A stretch of 64,000 nt of DNA from an uncultured Bacteroidales bacterium (GCA_900318265.1 ONKA01000011.1:1-64000), one strand, 5' to 3'; counted from the first letter of the stretch, positions 24,855 through 33,383 are shown. The notes: generated from the sequence alone by a model not told the origin. A program made the numbers and translations.

Positions 24855-25547
24855 ATGAAAAAAGCATTTTTCTTATTAGCACTGATGCTTTTGGCGGTTT
24901 CCGTAAAGGCACAGTGGACACTTCAAACCTACGGCGAGTACGACTACACCCGCACTTCGGGAAGCACCGCATCTTGGGCTTTGTTGGGCGACTACCAACT
25001 GGCCGACAACTTCAACATTGGCTTGGGTTATCAAGTCACGACTTTCAACCGTCACGCCATCAACCTGCAATGGCAGACCAAACTGCTGCAAGCCAATTGC
25101 GGCACGCTCTATCTGGAAAACCGCTATCTCTACCGTTTGTTTCCCAATTACGACTTGCAGGAATTCAACGGCGTCTTGGACTTAGGCTGGCGCAACCGGC
25201 ACTTCAACTTCCAGTTGGGCTTGACCAACCGCTACATTGCTCCCATACCATTGCGCAAGAACGGCGGCATGGATGTGACCTTCGAACCAATGAACGTCAC
25301 TTTCTGCGTTGAAGGCAACCTGTTTGACCAGGAACATCCGTGGAATGTGGGTGCCCGCATCTCAAATTACAGGGACTTCGTCATCGAGCGCTTCACTTTA
25401 TTTTTCTATAGCGTGAACGGCTATTACGACTTCGGCAATGGCTTGCGTCTGACATCGGAGTTCGGACTGCATCCGTGCGGAGTGCTCAACCTCTCGTCGC
25501 AATACAACGGCTGGTTTGGCAATGTCGGTCTCGTCTGGAAACCATAA
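24855..25547 (+). CDS. Outer-membrane beta-barrel-like protein
   Basis: 230 aa, signal peptide (about 1-19, AQW after the cut). The body is a run of amphipathic strands rich in aromatic residues and Asn (e.g. FNIGLGYQVTTFNRHAINLQ, GYYDFGNGLRLTSEFGLHP), ending in a strand closing on FGNVGLVWKP. This is typical of 10-12-strand barrels of unknown function. It is likely in the outer membrane. Confidence 0.72.
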   Translation: MKKAFFLLALMLLAVSVKAQWTLQTYGEYDYTRTSGSTASWALLGDYQLADNFNIGLGYQVTTFNRHAINLQWQTKLLQANCGTLYLENRYLYRLFPNYDLQEFNGVLDLGWRNRHFNFQLGLTNRYIAPIPLRKNGGMDVTFEPMNVTFCVEGNLFDQEHPWNVGARISNYRDFVIERFTLFFYSVNGYYDFGNGLRLTSEFGLHPCGVLNLSSQYNGWFGNVGLVWKP

Positions 25548-25625
25548 AATCGCAAGCGATTTTATCTCTAATTCATCAAATTGACTTCAACAAATCTCCA
25601 AATTCTCTAATTCTTGACAAAAATG
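25546..25625 (+). repeat. Dispersed hairpin-plus-tail element, copy 1
   Basis: AAAATCGCAAGCGATTTTA hairpin followed by an AT-rich tail with CTCTAATTC and AATTCTTGAC; copy 2 is at 53308-53391. The hairpin can end the barrel gene. Confidence 0.7.
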
Positions 25626-26537
25626 AAGAAGATCCATCTTTTAATAATATGTGCTGCATCTTTAGTAATCTTTGCAACAAACTGCAACCGTCTTGACGTC
25701 GCAGGCATGGTCATCAACCGCAGCGACACTGAAGAACGCGTGGCCGATTGGCTCGACTACAACGCCCAAAACGGCGAACCCGTCATCGAGAACGCTCCCG
25801 ACGAGTATCATGTCTATTCCTGCTCCGACTCGCACTATTCCGAGCGCGACAGCATCGTGCCGCAAGGTGAGAACGACCGTCTTTACAAATACATCACCGC
25901 CGAGCGCAACGACCCGAAGGCCATCTTTGCCATCCACGCCGGTGACATGGTCAACGAGAGCGGAGAGGCCGGTTTCAGAATGACCAACGATGCGCTTCAG
26001 TTTGATCCAAAGACTCAAGCAAAAGACGACCCATGTTTCTTGGTCATGGGCAACCACGATGTGTATTTCGACTGCACTCCTTTCTTCAAGCAGTATTTCC
26101 ATACCTCGACCTACACCGTGACAGTGAATACCGTCAGCGGATACAAAGATTTGTTCATCTTCCTGGATTCGGGAAACGGCACCCATGGCAAGCGTCAGCT
26201 GGAATGGTTGGAGAAGAAGCTTTCGCATCGCGACGACTACCGTCACTGCTTCGTCGTCAGTCACAACTGGTTGTTCCGCACATCATACAACTACACCACC
26301 ACTCCTGCTGCCAACCTGCCACAAGATGAGCAGTATGCCTTCATGGACTTGATGAGCAACAGCAATGTGGAGATGGTCATCATGGGTCACTTCCACATGC
26401 GTGAACAACGCCAGTTCGGAGGTGTGCAATACATCATGACCGACAACCTCAACGATGGCAAGGTGACGCCGAGTTATCTGGTCGTCAATGTGGGGGAGAG
26501 GGTGACATACGCGTATGAAGAGTTGTCAATGGAATAG
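25623..26537 (+). CDS. Metallophosphoesterase lipoprotein
   Basis: 304 aa. A lipoprotein signal (LVIFATNC) precedes a calcineurin-type phosphoesterase. All metal motifs are visible: D-x-H in YSCSDSHYSE, GD in AIHAGDMVNE, GNHD in LVMGNHDVYF, H in CFVVSHNWLF and G-H-x-H in IMGHFHMREQ. It is expected to hydrolyse a phosphate monoester or diester in the periplasm or at the outer membrane, dependent on two metals. The ATG at 25623 is used; an in-frame TTG 9 bp upstream is possible. Confidence 0.9.
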   Translation: MKKIHLLIICAASLVIFATNCNRLDVAGMVINRSDTEERVADWLDYNAQNGEPVIENAPDEYHVYSCSDSHYSERDSIVPQGENDRLYKYITAERNDPKAIFAIHAGDMVNESGEAGFRMTNDALQFDPKTQAKDDPCFLVMGNHDVYFDCTPFFKQYFHTSTYTVTVNTVSGYKDLFIFLDSGNGTHGKRQLEWLEKKLSHRDDYRHCFVVSHNWLFRTSYNYTTTPAANLPQDEQYAFMDLMSNSNVEMVIMGHFHMREQRQFGGVQYIMTDNLNDGKVTPSYLVVNVGERVTYAYEELSME

Positions 26538-26568
26538 GCAAATAGTGGCGAGATAATAAAGTATTACC

Positions 26569-26576
26569 TATTTTTG
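26569..26576 (+). promoter_or_regulatory. -7 box (TATTTTTG) for the tandem-repeat protein
   Basis: TATTTTTG 25 bp before the ATG at 26602. Confidence 0.6.
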
Positions 26577-26601
26577 CAGGGTAAACATCAATTTGACTAT
26601 C

Positions 26602-27099
26602 ATGAAAACGCCTATTCAAAGAACCATGATGACCTTGTTGTTCTGCTTTGCCTTTGTCAGTGGCTTCGCGCAGGTGAAAGTGTACAAAAACAACTCCTCC
26701 TATAGCGGCGATGTGATCTGCAATTTGAAGGGAGACAAAGTGTATCGAGGCAATTCATCCTATTCGGGCGATGTGCTCTGCCACGTTGACGACAACAAGG
26801 TTTACCGAGGCAATTCCTCCTACAGTGGTGACATCCTTTATACCATCAGAAATGGTAAGGTTTACTCGGGTTCTTCTTCCTATTCCGGAGACGTGGTTTT
26901 CACCATTCGGGAAGGTAAAATCTACAAAGAGAATTCGAGCTATTCGGGTGACATTATTGCCAACAAGAAAGGCAACAAAGTCTACAAGAACAATTCAAGC
27001 TATTCAGGCGACGTCGATTTCAATCTTTCTGGCGACGTTACCATCGAACAGTTTGTGGCCATTTGGTATGCGGTGAAATATTGTTGGTATACGCGCTAA
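26602..27099 (+). CDS. Secreted protein of six 20-residue tandem repeats
   Basis: 165 aa: signal peptide (about 1-23), then six tandem 20-aa repeats (about 25-145) each carrying K-V/I-Y-x-x-x-S-S-Y-S-G-D, e.g. KVYRGNSSYSGDILYTIRNG, and a short aromatic tail (FVAIWYAVKYCWYTR). At DNA level the unit is 60 bp with synonymous drift, so the protein pattern is under selection. Repeats of this size would form a small beta-solenoid or a flower-like fold. No sorting domain is present, so it may stay in the periplasm or outer membrane. Confidence 0.82.
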   Translation: MKTPIQRTMMTLLFCFAFVSGFAQVKVYKNNSSYSGDVICNLKGDKVYRGNSSYSGDVLCHVDDNKVYRGNSSYSGDILYTIRNGKVYSGSSSYSGDVVFTIREGKIYKENSSYSGDIIANKKGNKVYKNNSSYSGDVDFNLSGDVTIEQFVAIWYAVKYCWYTR

Positions 27100-27108
27100 A
27101 CAATTGTT

Positions 27109-28263
27109 TTAGAACCTATAAACCAAGATTCCTTTGAGCATCCAATCGTGGAAAATGCCTCTAAAACCGAGGTCGTCCACATAATTTGGGACTTCCATTT
27201 GGCTGGCATCGAAGGCGTCGCGGCTGCGGAAATAAAAACGGTTATAGGTGAATTGGGTGGAGAAGAAGAAGCGCCACATAGTAAGGCTAATGGCGGCACT
27301 TCCGATATAGTTGGGCATGGGATAACACCAAATCTTCGATACCTTTTCGCCTGTTTTATGAAAGTCGCCCGACTCAACATCAAGGTCATATTGGTAAGAA
27401 GTGGTTTTCAGGTAATTGACCAGAGTTATCACCGGCATAGCCGTCAGATTAATGGTGAGATTGCGCAGGCCTTCGTCGCGAGGACCTGTAGGATCCTTGT
27501 GCCAAGGCACGAAGTTGACAGAATAGCCGCCACCAATTGAAGCCTGCATGGTGGAGAAGCAATCCAGCATATTGTAGGTGTCCCATGAGGCCTCAGGGGA
27601 GTTGTATAGGCTGCCTTGCATATAGCGTGCCGTCAGCATCCATGAGCCTGCCGTATGGCGTTGTATGAGACCAATCTTATAGGCGGCAGGGTAGGCGAAA
27701 CGCATGTTGTTGAAAACGTAGTAACCGTCAGCAGTAAAATTCTTCAAAATGGCAGCCTCTTCGGTGATGATTTCGTCGTGAAAATAGTCGTCGTCACTCT
27801 CTTGACCAATGGTCATGGAAGAAATGAAAGGATTGGAGATTTTGCTATAATTGAACTTTGCGCCCCACGACTTGCCCATGATGCCTAAGCCAAATGCACT
27901 CTTTTTCCAAGCGCTTCGAGGCCCCACTTCCAAGCTGTAACTCAAGCCGACATTGCCATAACCCACTTCAAGGCCTATCTTCTTGCAGAGATTTTCGGAG
28001 AGGCTGTACTGCGACAAGCCTGCTATCCTTTCATTGTTAGCGAAATCAATCATGAAGTCGACATCTACATCGAAACCCGCCTTTTGGCCCGTAGTGAACA
28101 AACCTAATGATAAACAAGCTTTTGAGGGTTGGTAAATACGCGCTGTGTCGACATCGTCCCGTTTGATTAGGAACTCGTATGCCTTTTGCAAAAAAACGGG
28201 CTCTTGTGCATACAACGACGCAACACTGCAAAATAGGAGAATAAGAGTAATAAGTTTTTTCAT
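27109..28263 (-). CDS. DUF4421-like outer-membrane protein
   Basis: 384 aa with a signal peptide (about 1-20). The DUF4421-type start (KRDDVDTARIYQPSKACLSL) is followed by repeated amphipathic strands and a final aromatic strand ending GILVYRF, consistent with an outer-membrane barrel. Function unknown. The ATG at 28263 gives a clean signal peptide and follows a -7 box at 28281-28288; the 28344 start does not. Confidence 0.75.
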   Translation of the reverse strand: MKKLITLILLFCSVASLYAQEPVFLQKAYEFLIKRDDVDTARIYQPSKACLSLGLFTTGQKAGFDVDVDFMIDFANNERIAGLSQYSLSENLCKKIGLEVGYGNVGLSYSLEVGPRSAWKKSAFGLGIMGKSWGAKFNYSKISNPFISSMTIGQESDDDYFHDEIITEEAAILKNFTADGYYVFNNMRFAYPAAYKIGLIQRHTAGSWMLTARYMQGSLYNSPEASWDTYNMLDCFSTMQASIGGGYSVNFVPWHKDPTGPRDEGLRNLTINLTAMPVITLVNYLKTTSYQYDLDVESGDFHKTGEKVSKIWCYPMPNYIGSAAISLTMWRFFFSTQFTYNRFYFRSRDAFDASQMEVPNYVDDLGFRGIFHDWMLKGILVYRF

Positions 28264-28280
28264 AGATGATGATTTGGTCA

Positions 28281-28288
28281 CAAATATA
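28281..28288 (-). promoter_or_regulatory. -7 box (TATATTTG) for the DUF4421-like gene
   Basis: Minus-strand TATATTTG 18 bp before the ATG at 28263. Confidence 0.6.
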
Positions 28289-28300
28289 GTGTTTTTACTA

Positions 28301-28340
28301 AATTGCCCGTCAAGAACGAACTTGACGGGCAATTTTTTTT
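28301..28340. terminator. Intrinsic terminator
   Basis: AATTGCCCGTCAAG / CTTGACGGGCAATT with a 6-nt loop and an eight-T run on the plus strand. It lies after prolyl oligopeptidase and before the DUF4421-like promoter. Confidence 0.85.
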
Positions 28341-28354
28341 GCATAAAACAGCGA

Positions 28355-30499
28355 TTATTTCGCCTCCTTCGGATAACTCAATCCCATGTTATAAAGGATA
28401 AACGAATAAATATCAGCCTGCTCCTCAAGGACTTTGGAAATCGGCTTGCCACCACCGTGACCGGCCTTGGTGTCGATACGGATGATCTTGGGCTGGTCGC
28501 CAGTTTGGGCAGCCTGCAAGGTGGCCGCATATTTGAACGAGTGAGCGGGCACCACACGGTCGTCGTGGTCGGCCGTGGTGACCATGATGGCGGGATAGTG
28601 CACATCCTCGCCGCTCTTGATGGTGTGCAGCGGCGAGTAGGCATACAAAGCCTTGAACATGGCCTCGTCGTCCTCGCTGGTGCCATAGTCGCTTGCCCAG
28701 TTCCAACCGATGGTGAAGAGGTGGTAGCGCAGCATATCCATCACGCCGACTTGCGGCACGGCCACAGCGAAGAGGTCGGGACGCTGGTTGACGACAGCAC
28801 CGACGAGCAGACCGCCGTTGGAGCCACCGTTCAAAGCCAAGTACTTCGGCGAGGTGTAGCCATTATTGATAAGGTATTCGGCGCAGGCGATGCAGTCGTC
28901 GAAGACATTTTGCTTCTGCAACTTGGTGCCGGCAATGTGCCATTCCTCACCGTATTCGTTGCCACCGCGCAGGTTCATCTGGGCATAGATGCCGCCGTTC
29001 TCGATGAAAGGCAGGCGCGAGGTGCTAAAACCAGGATTAAGGGTGATGTTGAAGCCACCGTAGCCATACAAGAAGGTCGGGTTGGTACCGTCTTTCTGCA
29101 AGCCTTTCTTGTAGGTCAGGAACATCGGGACCTTGGTGCCGTCCTTCGAGGTGACGAAGACCTGCTCGGTGACATAGTCGTCCGACTTGAAGTCGATGGC
29201 AGGAGCACGGAACACGGTGGAAGTGTTGTCGTCAATGTTATATTGATAGATCGTGGTCGGGAAGGCGAAGGAAGTGAAGGCGTAGAACACTTCTGGCTCT
29301 TCGTATTTGCTGCTGAAACCGACGGCACCGTAGGTCGGCAGGGCAATCTCGTGGAGTTGTTGGCCGTCCATGGTGTAGACGTAGGCGTGGTTGGCTGCGT
29401 CCTTGTCGTAGGTAACGATCATCTTGCCCTTGGCGAGGCTGATGCCAGCAATGACATTATCGCTTTCGGGAATCACGTCGACCCAGTTCTCCATCTGAGG
29501 GGTCTTGGCCGGCACGCGGCAGATGCGACCCTTGGGGGCGTTGTAGTTGGTGAAGATATACAACGTGTCGTTGATGACGTCGATGGGACCGTATTGGTAG
29601 TCCATGTCGTCAGCGATTTGCACGAACTTACCCATCGCGTCTTGCATGTCGCGGATCCACAGCGTGCTGCCCGCACCTTGACCGCTCTCGAAGAGGAACA
29701 TGTAATGCTCATCCTCGGTGAGGTCCACCTGGTGGAAATAGCGCGGCTGGGCGGGGTTGCTATAGAAGAGTTCGTCTTGCTCCTGGGGCGTGCCGAGTCT
29801 GTGGTAGTAGATTTTATGGTTCTCGTTGACGTTGCTGAATTCCTTGCCGGCTTCTGGGCGGTCGTAGGCGGCATAGAAGAAGCCATCCTTGTACCACGAA
29901 GCACCGGTGAACTTGGCCCATTCGATGTGGTCGGGGAGGAGTTCGAGGGTGGCCATGTCCTTCACGTAGATCTCGACCCAGTCAGAGCCGCTGCGTTGGA
30001 TGGTGTAGGCCATGTATTTGCCGTCGTTGGAGAAGCTGATGCTGCCCAATGAAACGGTGCCGTCGTCAGAAAGCTTGTTGGGGTCTAACAAGACGGTGGG
30101 TTCGCCGTCGAGTGTCTCCTGCATATAGATGACACTTTGGTTTTGGAGGCCGTCGTTCTTCGAGTAGATGTAGCGGCCGTGTTTCTTCGAAGGCATGCCG
30201 TAGCGTTCGTAGTCCACGAGTTGCGTGAGGCGATCCTTAAGGGCGCTGCGGAAGGGGATGTGGCTCAAGTAGTCTTGCGTGACTTCATTCTGCTCCTTGA
30301 CCCATTTGGCGGTCTCGGCGGAAGTGTCGTTTTCGAGCCAACGGTACGGGTCGGCGACCTTCGTGCCGAAGTAGTCGTCAACGACGGTGGTGTCTTTTCG
30401 CGTCTCGGGGTAAGCCTTGACGGAATAGCGTTGCGGCTGTTGGTTGCAGCCGAAGAGGGTGATGATACTGCCCATAACTAATAAGGTGAGTTTTTTCAT
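28355..30499 (-). CDS. Prolyl oligopeptidase-family peptidase (lipoprotein)
   Basis: 714 aa, family length. A lipobox (ITLFGC) is followed by the N-terminal segment PYRWLENDTSAETAKWVKEQ, a seven-blade propeller, and the alpha/beta-hydrolase domain with Ser in LNGGSNGGLLVGAV, Asp in TADHDDRVVPAHSF and His in KAGHGGGKP. It would cut short peptides after proline in the periplasm. The ATG at 30499 is preferred; translation upstream of it runs through simple repeats. Confidence 0.94.
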   Translation of the reverse strand: MKKLTLLVMGSIITLFGCNQQPQRYSVKAYPETRKDTTVVDDYFGTKVADPYRWLENDTSAETAKWVKEQNEVTQDYLSHIPFRSALKDRLTQLVDYERYGMPSKKHGRYIYSKNDGLQNQSVIYMQETLDGEPTVLLDPNKLSDDGTVSLGSISFSNDGKYMAYTIQRSGSDWVEIYVKDMATLELLPDHIEWAKFTGASWYKDGFFYAAYDRPEAGKEFSNVNENHKIYYHRLGTPQEQDELFYSNPAQPRYFHQVDLTEDEHYMFLFESGQGAGSTLWIRDMQDAMGKFVQIADDMDYQYGPIDVINDTLYIFTNYNAPKGRICRVPAKTPQMENWVDVIPESDNVIAGISLAKGKMIVTYDKDAANHAYVYTMDGQQLHEIALPTYGAVGFSSKYEEPEVFYAFTSFAFPTTIYQYNIDDNTSTVFRAPAIDFKSDDYVTEQVFVTSKDGTKVPMFLTYKKGLQKDGTNPTFLYGYGGFNITLNPGFSTSRLPFIENGGIYAQMNLRGGNEYGEEWHIAGTKLQKQNVFDDCIACAEYLINNGYTSPKYLALNGGSNGGLLVGAVVNQRPDLFAVAVPQVGVMDMLRYHLFTIGWNWASDYGTSEDDEAMFKALYAYSPLHTIKSGEDVHYPAIMVTTADHDDRVVPAHSFKYAATLQAAQTGDQPKIIRIDTKAGHGGGKPISKVLEEQADIYSFILYNMGLSYPKEAK

Positions 30500-30507
30500 T
30501 ATTAAGG

Positions 30508-30573
30508 GTTTAAGATTTAAAGATTCAAAATTCAAAGATTTAAACTTCAAAGATTCAAAATTCAAAGATTTGG
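30508..30573. repeat. AT-rich tandem repeat AAAGATTCAAAATTC
   Basis: Near-copies of AAAGATT(C/T)AAA(A/C)TTC lie directly upstream of the prolyl oligopeptidase start, in its 5' untranslated region. A related block is at 44934-44965. Confidence 0.65.
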
Positions 30574-30586
30574 ACTCAGTTTTTTG

Positions 30587-30620
30587 TCGCTTCGCGTCAC
30601 TGCGAGGGGCGAAGCAGTCC
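30587..30620. repeat. Palindromic repeat of the GTCACTGCGAGG type
   Basis: GCTTCGCGTCACTGCGAGGG followed by GCGAAGCAGTCC matches the widely dispersed GTCATTGCGAGGAGCGAAGC palindrome family; the ends fold on GCTTCG/CGAAGC. Confidence 0.7.
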
Positions 30621-30635
30621 ATTTTATTTGAGTGA

Positions 30636-30643
30636 CAAAAGTA
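30636..30643 (-). promoter_or_regulatory. -7 box (TACTTTTG) for prolyl oligopeptidase
   Basis: Minus-strand TACTTTTG; leader of about 135 nt contains both repeats above. Confidence 0.5.
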
Positions 30644-30693
30644 CGATAATTTGGTGGAATGGGTGAATTATTCTTTTGCATTTCAAAAAACTT

Positions 30694-30733
30694 CGCCAAC
30701 TCGCCGAATGAAAATCCGCCAACTCGCCGAATG
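30694..30733. repeat. Direct repeat at the island edge
   Basis: CGCCAACTCGCCGAATG twice (30694-30710, 30717-30733), where the sequence becomes AT-rich. Confidence 0.7.
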
Positions 30734-30825
30734 GTAATATGTAAGGTTCTTTAAATCCTTGTTATTATGTGTTTTATGGCTTTATCGAAAATAAAAACAA
30801 TAATGAGACAATCTAGATTCGCATT

Positions 30826-31533
30826 TTATATAAAGTGGATGTAGTGCACTACTTTATCAATGAAATCTTCATAGTCGTTGTATATTACGGCAGAGGAGAA
30901 ATCACCGTATTGAGTGTTTGATTCACTAACAATAAAGTCAGTTTTGCTCTCGTAGAAATGAACATAGTCGGTTTTGTCAACAATGGGTTGGTTAATTTCA
31001 GGCAGGTGAATAACAAAAAGTAAAGTTTTGGTAGGGGTATGGATTGAGGTTTGGATATTATCTTCTGAGAGTGTGAGATACTTTGTTGCATTGTGAATGG
31101 TAAACTCTTCCCATTTTTGTATTAAACCTTGCTTGTTATAATAGGGCAGTTTCTCTGGGATAATAAAGATTTGAAAATAAGGTATGTTTGCGCAACGAAT
31201 GTTGGCTGTTTCTCCCAGCATATTTTCAAAATAGTTGTTGGAGTTTTGTGAGTAGTTTTGCATCACGAATTTCACTCCAATTCCAGCAACTGGTTTTTGC
31301 CTGTGTTTGATTGTAATATCAACCACTTTGTCAATATAGCGTCCGTCGAGTTTTTCCTCTTTTCCGTCGCCGATTCCTAAAGAGCAGACCGAATAACCAA
31401 CGCCAAGACGTTCTTTCAGGTCTTTTGCTATTGCACCATGCAGAATTTTAAGTTTTTCGTTACTCCGCGACCCTGTTTCGAGAAACTTTTTAAAAGAGTT
31501 TCCTACTACTGTCAGAAATTCTTGATTGTCCAT
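30826..31533 (-). CDS. Putative type II restriction endonuclease
   Basis: 235 aa from the ATG at 31533. It overlaps the methyltransferase 3' end by 44 bp. A PD-(D/E)xK-like core is suggested by KVVDITI followed by GIGVKFVMQNYSQNSNNYFE, where VKF could be the x-x-K strand. The acidic start KLDGRYIDKVVD and the ENMLGETANIR stretch resemble Bacteroidota endonucleases paired with adenine methylases. It is named mainly from its partner. The DNA is AT-rich, suggesting transfer. The recognition site is unknown. Confidence 0.62.
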   Translation of the reverse strand: MDNQEFLTVVGNSFKKFLETGSRSNEKLKILHGAIAKDLKERLGVGYSVCSLGIGDGKEEKLDGRYIDKVVDITIKHRQKPVAGIGVKFVMQNYSQNSNNYFENMLGETANIRCANIPYFQIFIIPEKLPYYNKQGLIQKWEEFTIHNATKYLTLSEDNIQTSIHTPTKTLLFVIHLPEINQPIVDKTDYVHFYESKTDFIVSESNTQYGDFSSAVIYNDYEDFIDKVVHYIHFI

Positions 31534-32944
31534 ATTTTTCACTTAGTTTATAGTTCAGGTATTGTTCTAAATCTTTTGAAGCGAAGGTGTAATAACCGCC
31601 GCTTTTGTAGTTTTTCAAAAGTTTGATGTAATCGATAAAATCAATTGAGTATATGAGTTCCTGTATTTCTTCAAACTCAATATCGGTCAAGATGTATAAT
31701 CCGCTATACAAACCTTTCCCTTCTGGTACTTTTTCAAGTTTAATGCTGTTTCTGTCTTTGATAATTGTATTGATAGCATATTTCATTTTTGAAACATCCT
31801 TCAAGGCCTGTGTCCTGCCGAATAGATACCAGTATTGGTCACCTTCAATATCTCTGCCTTTTGAGAGTTTTTCGACATTGTCCAATAGATGAAGATATGC
31901 TTCTTGATTTTCCTTAAAAAAAACCAATGGTATAGGTTTTCCCATGTTGTCATAAGGATAAATGCATTTGCTCCATTTCCCGGTTGAGGCTTTGAGTATT
32001 TCTATTGTTCCTTCGTTGAAATCAAAATCTCCAATAAAAACCTTGTCCGCTAATGTCGCAAAACCATTTTTCACCGAAGTATAAGGATACGAATGTCCCG
32101 TTTTAATGGATTTTAATTCGGTAAGTTTCTCGCTATTTGCTAAATAGAAACAATTCCCGATGTATATTTCATCAAGAGAAAGACTGCAAAGAAAACGGTT
32201 GGTTAAGTATTCTTCATCAAAACTGTAGTATTCAATTCCGTCGCAAGTTTTGTTGTTTTGGAATCTTGAAATCAGTGTGTATGTTGTGGCTTCAAAAGGT
32301 TGGAAGTGCCCTAAATCGATGACTCCTGTTAGATTTTTGTAGTGATTTATGTATTTCCGAAGATGGTTACCTGCTTTACTGCTTAACCATGAACTTGGTG
32401 TAATTAGGCACATTAATCCATCTTTTGAGAGCATATTAAATCCAATCTCAAAGAATACAATGAACAAATCTGTCATTCCTTGTTCAGCAAAACGGTATTT
32501 TTTGACAGAATCATAACTATCTTCTAAATTGTGGACCCTTACATAGGGAGGATTACCGAAAACGAAATCCATCTTCCCATTGAATCTGTCAATTTTCAAA
32601 GTATCAGCATTGGTAATGTCCCATTGAACATTAGTTAGTCCAAATTCCGATGCCGTGTTACTCAAATTCTGAAAACATGCCTTGCATTCATCAGCATCTA
32701 ATTCAATGCCGTGAATATAGTTTTCCAACTCATGCTTTAGAGTGGATAAGTCATTGCTTTGTGCGAGGAATGATAAACAATACCGTTTTACAATTTCTTT
32801 GAGGAAAGCACCATCTCCACAACTATTGTCTATGGTGTGTTTCTTAAGTATTCGATTGTCGTTATATCCTCCAAAGTCAAGGATAAGTTTGACTAAATAC
32901 TCAGGCGTATAAACCCGTCCATGCTGTTTGACTGCTTTTGCCAT
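31490..32944 (-). CDS. N6-adenine DNA methyltransferase (Eco57I/TaqI-like)
   Basis: 484 aa. SAM-binding motif I is DNSCGDGAFLKEIVKR, and the catalytic motif IV is NPPY in DFVFGNPPYVRVHN; the opening GRVYTPEYLVKLILD is common in these enzymes. The C-terminal half is probably the target-recognition region. It is the first gene of an AT-rich restriction-modification pair and should protect the host site against the downstream nuclease. It lies next to a palindromic element, so its promoter must lie within or near that element. Confidence 0.9.
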   Translation of the reverse strand: MAKAVKQHGRVYTPEYLVKLILDFGGYNDNRILKKHTIDNSCGDGAFLKEIVKRYCLSFLAQSNDLSTLKHELENYIHGIELDADECKACFQNLSNTASEFGLTNVQWDITNADTLKIDRFNGKMDFVFGNPPYVRVHNLEDSYDSVKKYRFAEQGMTDLFIVFFEIGFNMLSKDGLMCLITPSSWLSSKAGNHLRKYINHYKNLTGVIDLGHFQPFEATTYTLISRFQNNKTCDGIEYYSFDEEYLTNRFLCSLSLDEIYIGNCFYLANSEKLTELKSIKTGHSYPYTSVKNGFATLADKVFIGDFDFNEGTIEILKASTGKWSKCIYPYDNMGKPIPLVFFKENQEAYLHLLDNVEKLSKGRDIEGDQYWYLFGRTQALKDVSKMKYAINTIIKDRNSIKLEKVPEGKGLYSGLYILTDIEFEEIQELIYSIDFIDYIKLLKNYKSGGYYTFASKDLEQYLNYKLSEKYGQSRISDSSRKLF

Positions 32945-32964
32945 ACGCTAATTGTTTCATTATT

Positions 32965-33142
32965 GCGTTTGGCAATCTGTTCCCTACGAACACGGTGCGT
33001 GGGCAGTTTTGCCCAAACACTGCGGTCGTAGGAAACCGAATTACACAGACAAAACGCCCACGCTGTGGGTGTTTACAATCTGTTTTCGGTGTAATTTTGA
33101 AATTTCCTACGTTTCAGTGTTACTCAAACAAATAGCAAACGC
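32965..33142. repeat. 178-bp nested palindromic element
   Basis: Ends GCGTTTG / CAAACGC enclose several nested stems: TTCCCTACGA with TCGTAGGAAA, GGGCA-GTTT-TGCCC, AATTACAC with GTGTAATT, and AAACGCCCAC-GCT-GTGGGTGTTT. It fills most of the 483-bp gap between the divergent methyltransferase and NA37 operons; the rest of the gap (33143-33426) shows only a weak reading frame and the next promoter. Confidence 0.65.
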
Positions 33143-33383
33143 TTGGTTTATAATATGTTAGTTGCTTTTAGATTCTATGTGTCTTTTATTTCGTTTTTAG
33201 GGTTTGTCCATGCAAAAATAAGAATTATTCCGTATAAGAAAGAATTGTTGTATAGAAAAATCGGGATTTCCGATTTATTCTCAGTTGTTGCAAATTTTGC
33301 AATAACTGCCCGACTATTTCCATTTTGGAAAATGTCAGGAGTTCGAAAATAAGAATCGATTAGGTTTTAAAGAAAATAATTGT

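Noticed and set aside
26660-27040. Regular 60-bp spacing that looked like a CRISPR-type array
   Set aside because: The repeats are coding, without spacers, and drift at synonymous sites.
28145-30052. 635-codon frame opposite prolyl oligopeptidase
   Set aside because: Antisense of a strongly coding gene with balanced GC; the protein is low-complexity Val/Gly/Asp-rich and has no start signal.
32965-33142. Possible integron attC site
   Set aside because: The core GTTRRRY/RYYYAAC ends were not found, and there is no integrase nearby.
33143-33352. 69-codon plus-strand frame after the 178-bp palindrome
   Set aside because: Composition follows the AT-rich intergenic DNA, no promoter or ribosome-binding region fits, and the true operon promoter lies after it.
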